NCBI RefSeq assembly: GCF_024172165.1
Contig: NZ_JAMZEB010000002.1
Location: 7,151,501 to 7,215,500, forward strand
Source: Nonomuraea thailandensis
GTDB lineage: Bacteria; Actinomycetota; Actinomycetes; Streptosporangiales; Streptosporangiaceae
Direction of reading: 5' to 3'
Length of the DNA stretch: 64,000 nt
In this document: one piece after another, positions 1 through 8,359 of the stretch
Numbering within the stretch: position 1 is the stretch's first letter
Layout: every line of letters begins with the position of its first letter
Notes under the pieces: generated by a model
What the model saw: only the letters and a program-made list of their open reading frames with translations
Database searches by the model: none
Told to the model about the DNA's origin: nothing
Made by a program: the position numbers and the translations under genes

Positions 1-1
1 C

Positions 2-1849
2 TGGCTGACCCCCGTCCTGGACGGCGCCTCGGAACGCGGCATGAAGGCCCTGCTCGGCACCCCCACGTACGCCGTCCCGCCCTGGTTGCAGCGCAAGCAC
101 CCCGAGCTGGCCGTCGTGCGGGCCGACGGCCGCCGGGTCCCCTGGGGCGCGCGCCAGGAGGTGGACTTCACCTCCCCGCTCTTCCGCCGCTACGCCGAAC
201 GCGTCATCCGCCAGGTCGTCGGCCGCCACGGCGGTCACCCGGCCGTGCTCGGCGTCCAGCTCGACAACGAGCCCGGTCTGCACCTCATCCACAACGAGCC
301 GGTGTTCGAGCGGTTCAGGTCCTGGCTGGCCAAGCGGTACGGCGACGTCGAGCGCCTGAACGAGGAGTGGGGCCTGGCGTACTGGTCGCACCGCCTCGGC
401 TCCTGGGACGAGCTGTGGCCGCCCGCCGGCAACACCACCCCGTCCTACGACCTGGCCTGGCGGCGCTTCCAGGCCGAGCTGACCACCGAGTTCATCGCCT
501 GGCAGGCGGCCATCGTGCGCGAGCTGGTCCCGGAGGACCGCGAGCTGACCACGTGCCTGGCCTACCAGCGCCCGGCCCTGCACGACGTGGAGCTGTCCGA
601 GCACCTGACCGTCACCAGCGGGAACGCGTACTACCTGACCCAGGACGCCCTGACCCGCGACTCGCCCCCTGAGATCACCTGGTTCGCCACCGGGGCCGCC
701 GGGCTGTTCCAGGCGGCCGACCGCATGTACGCCGCCAAGCGGCGGCGCTTCTGGGTGACGGAGACCAACGCCGGCTCCATCGCCGGGTCCCAGCTCAACC
801 TGCCGCCCTACGACGGCCAGCTCCGCCAGGCCGCGTGGGCGCTGGTGGCGCGCGGCGCGGAGCTGATCTCGTACTGGCACTGGCACACGCTGCCCTACGG
901 CGCGGAGACGTACTGGGGCGGGATCCTCGGCCACGCCATGGAGCCGGGCCGCGTCTACCACGAGATCGCCGCGCTGGGCGCGGAGCTGGCGCGGGCGGCC
1001 GGGGACGTCACGGGCCTGACCCCGGACGCCGACGTCGGCTTCCTGTACTCCCACGACAGCAAGTGGGCCCTGACCTTCCAGCCGCCGCTCACCCTCGACG
1101 GCCGCAACCCCGACCACGACTCCTACGAGCGCATCCTGGCCACCTTCTACCAGGGCGCGGCCGACGCGGGGCGGCAGGCGGCGTTCGTGACACCCGCACA
1201 GGTCAAACGTTTGCCCACGGTCGTCGCGCCCGCGCTCTACTGCCTGTCCGACGGGACGGCGCGGGAGCTGGAGGCGTACGCGCGGGGCGGCGGGCACCTC
1301 GTCCTGACCTTCCGCACGGGCTACGCCGACGAGGAGGCCAGGGCGCGGGCCGAGATCGCGCCCGGCCCGCTGCGCGCCCTGGCCGGGGTGCGCTACCTGG
1401 AGTACTCGACGCTGCTGGAGCCGGTCCCCCTGCACGGGCTCGGCACGCGGGACGTCGCCCGGCACTGGGCCGACGCCCTGGAGCCGGAAGGAGCCGAGCC
1501 GCTGGCCCGCTACGACCACCACCACTTCGGCCGCTGGCCCGCGATCACCCGCCACCGCGTGGGCACCGGCACGGTGACGTACGTGGGCACCCTGCCGGGC
1601 CGTGAGCTGACGGCCGAGCTGTTCCGCCGTCAGCGGCCCACGGCCCTGGTGACGGCGCAGTCGCCGCAGGTCACCCTGCACTCGGCGGTCAACGCGCGCG
1701 GCGAGCGCCTCTGGTTCGCCCACAACTGGTCCGGCCGCGAGAGCGAGGTGACCCTGACCGCCCAGGCGCGCGAGGTCACCGGCCGCCGCGAACCGTTACG
1801 GCCGGGCCCGCTGCGCCTGGCTCCCTTCGACGTACGAGTGGTGAAATGA
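2..1849 (+). CDS. GH42 beta-galactosidase, 5' end outside the window
   Basis: A glycoside hydrolase family 42 enzyme, expected to remove terminal beta-galactose from oligosaccharides. The frame is open from base 2 (first residues WLTPVLDGASERG), so the true start lies upstream; 615 residues are visible. The TIM barrel shows the acid/base Glu in QLDNEPGLH and the nucleophile Glu in WVTETNAG. A trimerisation domain and a small C-terminal beta domain follow, as in the family. The stop overlaps the next start (ATGA), so it is the first visible gene of a co-translated cluster with GH29, GH78, a propeller glycosidase and GH28. That company suggests side-chain removal from pectin-type plant polysaccharide. 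Family is clear; substrate is inferred. Whether it has a signal peptide cannot be seen. Confidence 0.9.
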   Translation, partial: WLTPVLDGASERGMKALLGTPTYAVPPWLQRKHPELAVVRADGRRVPWGARQEVDFTSPLFRRYAERVIRQVVGRHGGHPAVLGVQLDNEPGLHLIHNEPVFERFRSWLAKRYGDVERLNEEWGLAYWSHRLGSWDELWPPAGNTTPSYDLAWRRFQAELTTEFIAWQAAIVRELVPEDRELTTCLAYQRPALHDVELSEHLTVTSGNAYYLTQDALTRDSPPEITWFATGAAGLFQAADRMYAAKRRRFWVTETNAGSIAGSQLNLPPYDGQLRQAAWALVARGAELISYWHWHTLPYGAETYWGGILGHAMEPGRVYHEIAALGAELARAAGDVTGLTPDADVGFLYSHDSKWALTFQPPLTLDGRNPDHDSYERILATFYQGAADAGRQAAFVTPAQVKRLPTVVAPALYCLSDGTARELEAYARGGGHLVLTFRTGYADEEARARAEIAPGPLRALAGVRYLEYSTLLEPVPLHGLGTRDVARHWADALEPEGAEPLARYDHHHFGRWPAITRHRVGTGTVTYVGTLPGRELTAELFRRQRPTALVTAQSPQVTLHSAVNARGERLWFAHNWSGRESEVTLTAQAREVTGRREPLRPGPLRLAPFDVRVVK

Positions 1850-3351
1850 CCCCGTTCCAACCCACCTGGGAATCCCTGCGCACCCACCGCATCCCGCAGT
1901 GGTTCGGCGAGGCCAAGTTCGGCATCTGGTCGCACTGGGGCCCGCAGTCCGTGGCCCGCTCGGGCGACTGGTACGCCCGCCACCTCTACGGCATGCAACC
2001 CTGGTCGGAGCCCTGGGAACGCAAGCGCGCCGGCCGCCAGCACGCCCACCACCGCGCCCACTTCCAGGGCGGCGCCAAGGACCTGTTCCGGCACTGGCGG
2101 GCCGAGCGCTTCGACCCGGACGAGCTCGTCGACCTGTACGTGTCCAGCGGCGCCCGCTACTTCGTCGCCCTGGCCACCCACTGCGACAACTTCGACCTGT
2201 GGAACTCCGGGCAGCACGGCTGGAACGCCGCCAGGGTCGGCCCCGGGCGCGACATCGTGGCGGCGTGGGAGCGGGCGGCCCGCGCGGCCGGGCTGCCGTT
2301 CGGGCTCAGCTTCCACCAGAACTGGACCTGGCGCTGGCTGGACGTGGCCCACGGCCGCGACCCGGAGACCGGCGAGCCGTACGACGGCGCCCTGACCAAG
2401 GGCGACGGCGCCGGCACCTGGTGGGAGGGCCTCGACCCGGCCGAGCTCTACCCGGAACGCCACGAGCCCGGCGCCAGGCCGCCGGTCCGCGAGGCGGAGC
2501 GGTTCTACGCCCGCGTCCGCGAGGCGCTCGACCGTTACCGGCCCGACCTGGTCTACCTCGACGACGGCCGCCTGCCCTTCGACGAGGGCAGCGTCGTGGA
2601 GTCGCAGCCGGTCAGCACGGCGGGCCTCGACCTGCTCGCCCACTACTACAACACGTGCGACACCGGCGGCCTGGTCACCATCAAGGACGTGCCGGACCTG
2701 GACCGCACGGCCGTGCTCCTGGACTGCGAGCGCCGCCAGCTCGACGAGGCCCAGCCCCATCCCTGGCAGTTCGACACCAGCGACGGCGAGTGGTTCGACT
2801 GCTCCGACGACGACCCGATGTTCCACCCCCGCAAGACCGCGCAGCAGATCATCCACACGCTCATCGACGTGGTCAGCAAGAACGGCTGCCTGCTGCTCAA
2901 CATCCCGCAGCACGCCGACGGCACGGTGGACGCCCGCGCCCGCGAGCTGCTGGCCGAGGTGGGCGCCTGGCTGCGCACCTGCGGCGAGGGCGTGTACGGC
3001 ACCACCCCGTGGCTGCGCGCGGCGGAGGGCACGACCGGGCTCGGCGGCGTCAAGGGGTACGAGGGCTACAACGAGGCCGACCGCGCCTACCGGCCCACCG
3101 ACGTGCGCTTCACCCGGCGCGGCGACACCCTCTACGCCACCCTCCTGGCCTGGCCGGAGGACCGGACGGCCACGATCACCAGCCTGGGCGCCACCGCCGG
3201 GCTGCTCACACGCCCGCCCGCCGCCGTCGAGCTGCTGGGGCACGGCCCCGTCCCCTGGCGGCAGTCCGGCCGGGCGCTCCACGCCGACCTGCCGCCCCGG
3301 CCGCCGACCAGGGCGGCCCACATGCTCAAGATCACAGGAGCCTCATGGTGA
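1846..3351 (+). CDS. GH29 alpha-L-fucosidase
   Basis: A 501-residue GH29-type alpha-L-fucosidase. The N-terminus (WFGEAKFGIWSHWGPQSV) is the typical GH29 opening strand and loop. The likely nucleophile Asp is in LVYLDDGRLPF, and the C-terminal part (SKNGCLLLNIPQHADG) matches the family's end-of-barrel motif. There is no signal peptide, so it should act in the cytoplasm on imported oligosaccharides. It overlaps the GH42 gene by 4 bases and the GH78 gene by 7, indicating one operon. Fucose occurs in xyloglucan and in rhamnogalacturonan side chains, which fits the neighbours. Some GH29 relatives act on other alpha-L-glycosides, so the sugar is less certain than the family. Confidence 0.88.
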   Translation: MTPFQPTWESLRTHRIPQWFGEAKFGIWSHWGPQSVARSGDWYARHLYGMQPWSEPWERKRAGRQHAHHRAHFQGGAKDLFRHWRAERFDPDELVDLYVSSGARYFVALATHCDNFDLWNSGQHGWNAARVGPGRDIVAAWERAARAAGLPFGLSFHQNWTWRWLDVAHGRDPETGEPYDGALTKGDGAGTWWEGLDPAELYPERHEPGARPPVREAERFYARVREALDRYRPDLVYLDDGRLPFDEGSVVESQPVSTAGLDLLAHYYNTCDTGGLVTIKDVPDLDRTAVLLDCERRQLDEAQPHPWQFDTSDGEWFDCSDDDPMFHPRKTAQQIIHTLIDVVSKNGCLLLNIPQHADGTVDARARELLAEVGAWLRTCGEGVYGTTPWLRAAEGTTGLGGVKGYEGYNEADRAYRPTDVRFTRRGDTLYATLLAWPEDRTATITSLGATAGLLTRPPAAVELLGHGPVPWRQSGRALHADLPPRPPTRAAHMLKITGASW

Positions 3352-5888
3352 AGAACCTGCGTACCTGCGACCTGACCGACCCCCTCGGCCTGGAGGCCAC
3401 CCGTCCCGTCCTGAGCTGGCAGCTCGCGGGCGCCACCGCGCAGACCGCCTACCACGTTCGCGTGGCCGGGCTGTGGGACAGCGGCGAGGTCGAGTCGGCC
3501 GACCAGCGCGTGCTCTACGGCGGCGAGCCCCTGACCAGCCGGACCGCCGCCCGCTGGCGCGTGCGGGTCCGCGACGCGGACGGGAACTGGTCGGGCTGGA
3601 GCGAGGAGGCGCGCTTCGAGCTGGGGCTGCTCGACGCCGCCGACTGGAGCGCCGGCTGGATCACCCACCCGGACTGGTACGACGAGGACGACGACCCCCG
3701 GGTCGGCGAGGGCCGCCCGCTGCCGCTGCTGGCCGGCGAGTTCACCCTGCCCGCCCCCGCGCTGAGCGCCCGGCTGCACGTCTCCGGCCTGGGCGTCTAC
3801 GTGGCGTCGGTGAACGGCTCCCCGGTGACGGACGCCGTGCTGGAGCCGCCGTACTCGGACTTCGCCCAGCGGGTGGTGTACGCCACGCACGACGTGACGA
3901 CGCTGCTGCGCGAGGGCCGCAACGCGATCGGCGTCGCGCTCGGCCCCGGTATCGCGCACGTGTTCCCGCACCAGGACCGCTACATGAAGTTCTTCGGCTC
4001 CAAGGCGGCCCCCCGGGCGATCGCGCAACTGGAGGTGGCCTACGCCGACGGGACGACCGGCCGGTTCGGCACGGGCGCGGACTGGCTGGCCACGCAGGGC
4101 CCGACGACGCGCTCGCACTGGTACGGCGGCGAGGACCACGACGCCCGCCTGGAGGTCCCCGGCTGGGACGTCCCGGGCACGGACCGCTCCGGCTGGCGCC
4201 CGGTGACCGTCCGGCCGGAGGGGGCCGCGAGGTTGCGGTCGAGGGCCTGCCCGCCGATCAGGGTCACCGAGGAGCTGCCGGCGGTGCGCAAGCTGGTCGC
4301 CACCGACGGCACGGCGGTCTTCGACGTCGGCGCGGTCACGGCGGGCTGGGCCGAGCTGCGGCTCGACCTCCCCGCGGGCCACTACCTGCGGCTGCTGCCG
4401 GGCGACCAGCTCGACGCGTTCGGCCGCGTGGTGCAGTCGAAGCCCACGACCGGCGCGCCGATCTTCAACACGTACGTCACCAAGGACGGCCCGCAGACCT
4501 GGCACCCCGCCTTCCGCTACGACGGCTTCCGCTACGTCGAGGTGCAGGGCCTGCCCGGGCACGTCGGCGCGGAGGCCCTGGCGGCGCTGGTGCTGCGCGC
4601 CGGCAACGAGCACATCGGCCGGTTCGAGACCTCCGACCCGCTGCTGAACGACATCCACCGGATCATCGACCGCGCGGTGCGCGGCAACATGTACAGCGTC
4701 CTGACCGACTGCCCGCACCGGGAGAAGCTGGGCTGGCTGGAGCAGGCCCAGCTGCTGTTCGACGTCGTCGCCTACAACTACGACGTGGCCGCCTACTGCC
4801 GCGAGCTGCTGGTCGGCATCGCGGAGGCGCAGACCGAGGACGGGCTGGTCCCCGACACCGCGCCCGAGTACGTGGTCTTCGACGGCGCGTTCAGGGACGA
4901 CCCGAACTGGGGCGGCGCGCTGATCCGCATGCCGTGGCAGATCTACCGCTGGTACGGCGACACCACGGCCATGGAGCGGCACTACGACGCGATGGTCCGC
5001 TACCTGGACTACCTGACGGGCAAGGCCGAGGACGGCATCCTCGGGCACGGTCTCGGCGACTGGTTCGGCCTGGACGACTCGACGCCGGTGCCGCTGGTGT
5101 CCACGTGGGGTTACTGGCGGGCGGCGGCCACGATGGCCAGGGTCGCGGGCGTGCTCGGCCGCGACGACGACGCCAAGCGCCACCGGGCGCTGACCGACGC
5201 GATCTCGGCCGCGTTCACCGGCGCGTTCCGCCGGGAGGACGGCGGCTTCGGCGGCCAGGCGTCGCAGGTGTTCGCGCTGGACATGGGCGTCGTCCCGGAC
5301 GAGCTGGCGCCCGCCGCGCTGGACCGGCTGAGCCGGGACGTGCGCGATGGCGCCATCACGGTCGGGGAGATCGCGCTGCCCGCCCTCTACCAGGTGCTGA
5401 CCCGGGCGGGCCGGCACGAGGCGCTGTGGGGGTTCGCCACCTCGACCAGCCATCCGAGCTACGGCTACCAGGTGCGGCACGGCGCCACCGCGCTCACCGA
5501 GGCGTGGGACGGGCCGACGCGCGGCCTGTCGCAGAACCACTACATGCTGGGCGCCATCGACGCCTGGTTCTACCGGGGTCTCGGCGGCATCGGCCAGGCC
5601 CCGGGCTCGAACGGCTTCCGCGGGCTGCTCATCGCGCCCGCCGCGCCGGGCGACCTGGAGTCGGTGCGGGCGGCCACGCGGACGCCCTACGGACCGGTCG
5701 GCGTGTCGTGGCAGCGGTCGGACGGCGGGTTCGCGCTGGAGGTGGAGGTGCCGCCGGGCTCGTCGGCCGAGGTGCGGCTGCCGGACCTGGGCCTGCCCCG
5801 CCACACGGCGCCCGGAGGGGCGGTCGCGGTCGGGGAGCGTTCCTGGCGGGTGGGTGCCGGGCACTGGACGTTCGGAGCTACGAGGTGA
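3345..5888 (+). CDS. GH78 alpha-L-rhamnosidase
   Basis: An 847-residue GH78 alpha-L-rhamnosidase, expected to release terminal rhamnose. An N-terminal Ig-like/FN3-type domain is followed by beta-sandwich domains carrying GGEDHDARLEVPGWD. The alpha/alpha barrel contains the hallmark TDCPHREKLGWLEQAQ and, further on, LTEAWDGPTRGLSQNHYMLG. The chosen ATG has an AGGAG ribosome site 4 bases upstream and sits 7 bases inside the end of the fucosidase gene. No signal peptide is visible, so it is probably cytoplasmic. The reading frame continues open far upstream and on the opposite strand because of the high GC; those are not genes. Rhamnose is the diagnostic sugar that points the cluster toward rhamnogalacturonan or plant glycosides. 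Confidence 0.92.
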   Translation: MVKNLRTCDLTDPLGLEATRPVLSWQLAGATAQTAYHVRVAGLWDSGEVESADQRVLYGGEPLTSRTAARWRVRVRDADGNWSGWSEEARFELGLLDAADWSAGWITHPDWYDEDDDPRVGEGRPLPLLAGEFTLPAPALSARLHVSGLGVYVASVNGSPVTDAVLEPPYSDFAQRVVYATHDVTTLLREGRNAIGVALGPGIAHVFPHQDRYMKFFGSKAAPRAIAQLEVAYADGTTGRFGTGADWLATQGPTTRSHWYGGEDHDARLEVPGWDVPGTDRSGWRPVTVRPEGAARLRSRACPPIRVTEELPAVRKLVATDGTAVFDVGAVTAGWAELRLDLPAGHYLRLLPGDQLDAFGRVVQSKPTTGAPIFNTYVTKDGPQTWHPAFRYDGFRYVEVQGLPGHVGAEALAALVLRAGNEHIGRFETSDPLLNDIHRIIDRAVRGNMYSVLTDCPHREKLGWLEQAQLLFDVVAYNYDVAAYCRELLVGIAEAQTEDGLVPDTAPEYVVFDGAFRDDPNWGGALIRMPWQIYRWYGDTTAMERHYDAMVRYLDYLTGKAEDGILGHGLGDWFGLDDSTPVPLVSTWGYWRAAATMARVAGVLGRDDDAKRHRALTDAISAAFTGAFRREDGGFGGQASQVFALDMGVVPDELAPAALDRLSRDVRDGAITVGEIALPALYQVLTRAGRHEALWGFATSTSHPSYGYQVRHGATALTEAWDGPTRGLSQNHYMLGAIDAWFYRGLGGIGQAPGSNGFRGLLIAPAAPGDLESVRAATRTPYGPVGVSWQRSDGGFALEVEVPPGSSAEVRLPDLGLPRHTAPGGAVAVGERSWRVGAGHWTFGATR

Positions 5889-6877
5889 GCGGCTACGACC
5901 CGGCGCGGATCAGGACCCCGCACAAGGCGGACCGCCTGCTGATCGGCCCGTCCGACGAGCCAGGCCGCTTCGACGGCCTCTTCGTGGACTGCCCGTTCGT
6001 GTGCTCCGACGCCGGCGAGTACCTGATGACCTACGTCGGCTTCGACGGCACCGGCTACCAGACCGCGCTCAGCCGATCGGCCGACCTGGAGACCTGGAGC
6101 CCCGGCGAGCTGATCTTCCCGCGCGACCCCGGTCACCCGTACCGCCGCTACAACGCCGCGCTCACCTCGATCGTGCGCGACAACCGGCTCCACTCCGACG
6201 GCCAGGTGACCTGGCTGGACGGCCGGGCGGTGGGCACGTACCACGCCTACCCGGAGCCCGGCATGGAGGCGGGCGCGGCGATCATCGGGTTCTGCGTCAG
6301 CGACGACCTGCGGAGCTGGACGGACACCGGCTCGGCGCTGCGCCCGCAGGACGGCGGCGAGTGGGAGCGCGGCGGCCTGTACAAGTCGTGGCTGCTGCGC
6401 CACGACGGCCTCTACTACTGCTTCTACAACGCCAAGAACCGCACCTACGACGGCTGGCGCGAGCAGGTCGGCTACGCCGTCTCCCCCGACCTCGAACGGT
6501 GGGAGCGCCCGCGCGCCACCCCGGTCGTGCCGAACGGCGGGCCGGGCGCGTTCGACGAGCGCTTCGCCTCCGACCCGTGCGTGCTGCGTGACGGCGACTG
6601 GTGGGTGATGTTCTACTTCGGGCTCTCCTTCGACGGGCACGCCCGCGAGGGGTACGCGGTCTCACGCGACCTGCGGACCTGGGAGAAGAGCGAGGAGATC
6701 CTCGTCGACGTGGGGCCGCCCGGCTCCGCCGACGACACGTACGCGCACAAGCCGGCCGTCGTCTCCCGTGACGGCCGGCTGCACCACTTCTACACGGCGG
6801 TGCGGCGGGCCGAGCCGTACCGGGTCGGCCAGCACCCCATGGCCGAGCGGCGCGGAATCTCCGTCGCCCGGTCGTGA
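5885..6877 (+). CDS. Five-bladed beta-propeller glycosidase (GH43/GH32/GH130-like)
   Basis: A 330-residue protein whose repeated short blades (for example SRSADLETWSPG, SDDLRSWTDTG, SPDLERWERP, SRDLRTWEKSE) are typical of the five-bladed propeller glycosidase superfamily. Candidate acidic residues include Asp in GLFVDCPFV and Asp in FASDPCVLRDGDWW. The GTG start gives a GTGA overlap with the GH78 stop, so it is translationally coupled. No secretion signal is seen. I cannot assign a CAZy family: GH43 (arabinan or xylan debranching), GH32 and GH130 are all possible. The operon context favours removal of arabinose or a similar side chain from pectin fragments. Confidence 0.7.
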   Translation: MSGYDPARIRTPHKADRLLIGPSDEPGRFDGLFVDCPFVCSDAGEYLMTYVGFDGTGYQTALSRSADLETWSPGELIFPRDPGHPYRRYNAALTSIVRDNRLHSDGQVTWLDGRAVGTYHAYPEPGMEAGAAIIGFCVSDDLRSWTDTGSALRPQDGGEWERGGLYKSWLLRHDGLYYCFYNAKNRTYDGWREQVGYAVSPDLERWERPRATPVVPNGGPGAFDERFASDPCVLRDGDWWVMFYFGLSFDGHAREGYAVSRDLRTWEKSEEILVDVGPPGSADDTYAHKPAVVSRDGRLHHFYTAVRRAEPYRVGQHPMAERRGISVARS

Positions 6878-6906
6878 CCCCCCAACCCACGCAACGGAGG
6901 ACATCC

Positions 6907-8319
6907 ATGCAGCCATCACCCCCGCACACGCGCAGGAGCTTCCTGGCCCTGGCGGCGGCGGGCGCCGCCCTGGCGAGCGCGCCGGCGGCGGCGCACGCGC
7001 AGGCCACCGGGGCATCGGCGCAGGCCGCGGCGGCGTGGGCGCGCGTGCCCGCCATCCGGCGGCGCATCAGGCCGCCCCGCTTCCCCGACCGCACCTTCCC
7101 GATCACCGAGCACGGGGCCGTCGGCGACGGGGCGGCGAAGTGCACCGAGGCGTTCGGGCGGGCCGTCGCGGCGTGCGCGGCGGCCGGCGGCGGGCGCGTG
7201 CTGGTGCCCGCCGGCACCTGGCTGACCGGCGCGATCCACCTGGCCGACAACGTCGAGCTGCACCTGGAGGCGGGCGCGACGATCCGGTTCAGCCGCGACC
7301 CGGCCGACTACCTGCCGGTGGTGTTCACCCGGTACGAGGGCATCGAGCTGATGAACTACTCCCCGTTCATCTACGCCCACGGCCGCACCAACGTGGCGAT
7401 CACCGGCGCGGGCGTGATCGACGGCCAGGCCGACGCCGCCCACTGGTGGGACTGGTCGAGCGACCCCGCGCCGTCGGAGGGCCCCGACAAGAGGCTGCTG
7501 GCGCAGCAGGCCGAGGCCGGCGTGCCGGTGGCGGAGCGGGTCTTCGGGGAGGGCCACTACCTGCGGCCCAACCTCATCCAGCTCTACCGCTGCCGCAACG
7601 TGCTCATCGAGGGCGTGACGGTCAGGGACTCCCCGATGTGGAACATCCACCCGGTCCTGTGCACGAACGTCACGATCCGCGAGGTCACCGTGGACAGCCC
7701 GCGCGGCCCCAACAACGACGGCTGCGACCCGGAGTCGTGCGTGGACGTGCTGATCGAGCGGTGCGAGTTCAACACCGGCGACGACTGCGTGGCGATCAAG
7801 GCGGGCAAGAACGCCGACGGCCGCCGGGTGAACGAGCCGTCCATGAACGTGCTGGTCGACTCGTGCGTGATGCGCGACGGCAACGGCGGCGTGACGGTCG
7901 GCAGCGAGACGACCGGCGGGGTGAGCTGGGTGTTCGCGTGGAACTGCACGATGAGCAGCGCCCGGCTGGAGCGGGCGATCCGGATCAAGACGAACCCGGA
8001 GCGCGGCGGCTACGTCAGGGACCTGTACTTCAAGGACATCACCGTGGGGCAGGCCGCCGACTCGGTGGTGGAGGTGGCGCTCAACTACGAGAACAAGCAC
8101 ACAGGCCCGCACTTCCCCGACGTCGGCACGATCGACATCCAGGGCCTGCGGGCGGGCAAGGCGCCCAGGGCGTTCTACCTGATCGGCAACCCGGGCAACC
8201 CGATCAGGGGCGTCAGGGTGCGCAACAGCGTGTTCGAGGAGATGGCCGAGGCCGACGTGGTGTCCGAGGTGAGCGGCTTCGAGCTGCGCAACGTGTGGGT
8301 GAACGGGCGGCGCGTGTAG
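6907..8319 (+). CDS. Tat-exported GH28 polygalacturonase/rhamnogalacturonase-like enzyme
   Basis: A 470-residue GH28 parallel beta-helix enzyme. The start at 6907 follows a GGAGG ribosome site and gives a twin-arginine signal peptide (HTRRSFLAL, then an Ala-rich core ending near AHAQA). A GTG at 6874 would add 11 residues before it. Family motifs in order are NNDGCDPESC, TGDDCVAIKAG, DGNGGVTVGSE and RIKTNPERGG. The usual active-site His of the GHG motif is Asn326 here, which may mark a substrate other than plain polygalacturonate. It is the only clearly exported enzyme of the five-gene cluster, so the model is outside cleavage followed by intracellular trimming. Exo- versus endo-action and galacturonan versus rhamnogalacturonan specificity are not determined. 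Confidence 0.85.
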   Translation: MQPSPPHTRRSFLALAAAGAALASAPAAAHAQATGASAQAAAAWARVPAIRRRIRPPRFPDRTFPITEHGAVGDGAAKCTEAFGRAVAACAAAGGGRVLVPAGTWLTGAIHLADNVELHLEAGATIRFSRDPADYLPVVFTRYEGIELMNYSPFIYAHGRTNVAITGAGVIDGQADAAHWWDWSSDPAPSEGPDKRLLAQQAEAGVPVAERVFGEGHYLRPNLIQLYRCRNVLIEGVTVRDSPMWNIHPVLCTNVTIREVTVDSPRGPNNDGCDPESCVDVLIERCEFNTGDDCVAIKAGKNADGRRVNEPSMNVLVDSCVMRDGNGGVTVGSETTGGVSWVFAWNCTMSSARLERAIRIKTNPERGGYVRDLYFKDITVGQAADSVVEVALNYENKHTGPHFPDVGTIDIQGLRAGKAPRAFYLIGNPGNPIRGVRVRNSVFEEMAEADVVSEVSGFELRNVWVNGRRV

Positions 8320-8359
8320 ATCCCCCAACCAGTTGGCCGCCGCGGTCATCCAACCTGTC

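Noticed and set aside
3132-5864. Very long open frame on the minus strand opposite the rhamnosidase gene
   Set aside because: High GC keeps antisense frames open; the translation is Arg/Pro/Ala/Val-rich without any domain, while the + strand has full GH78 motifs.
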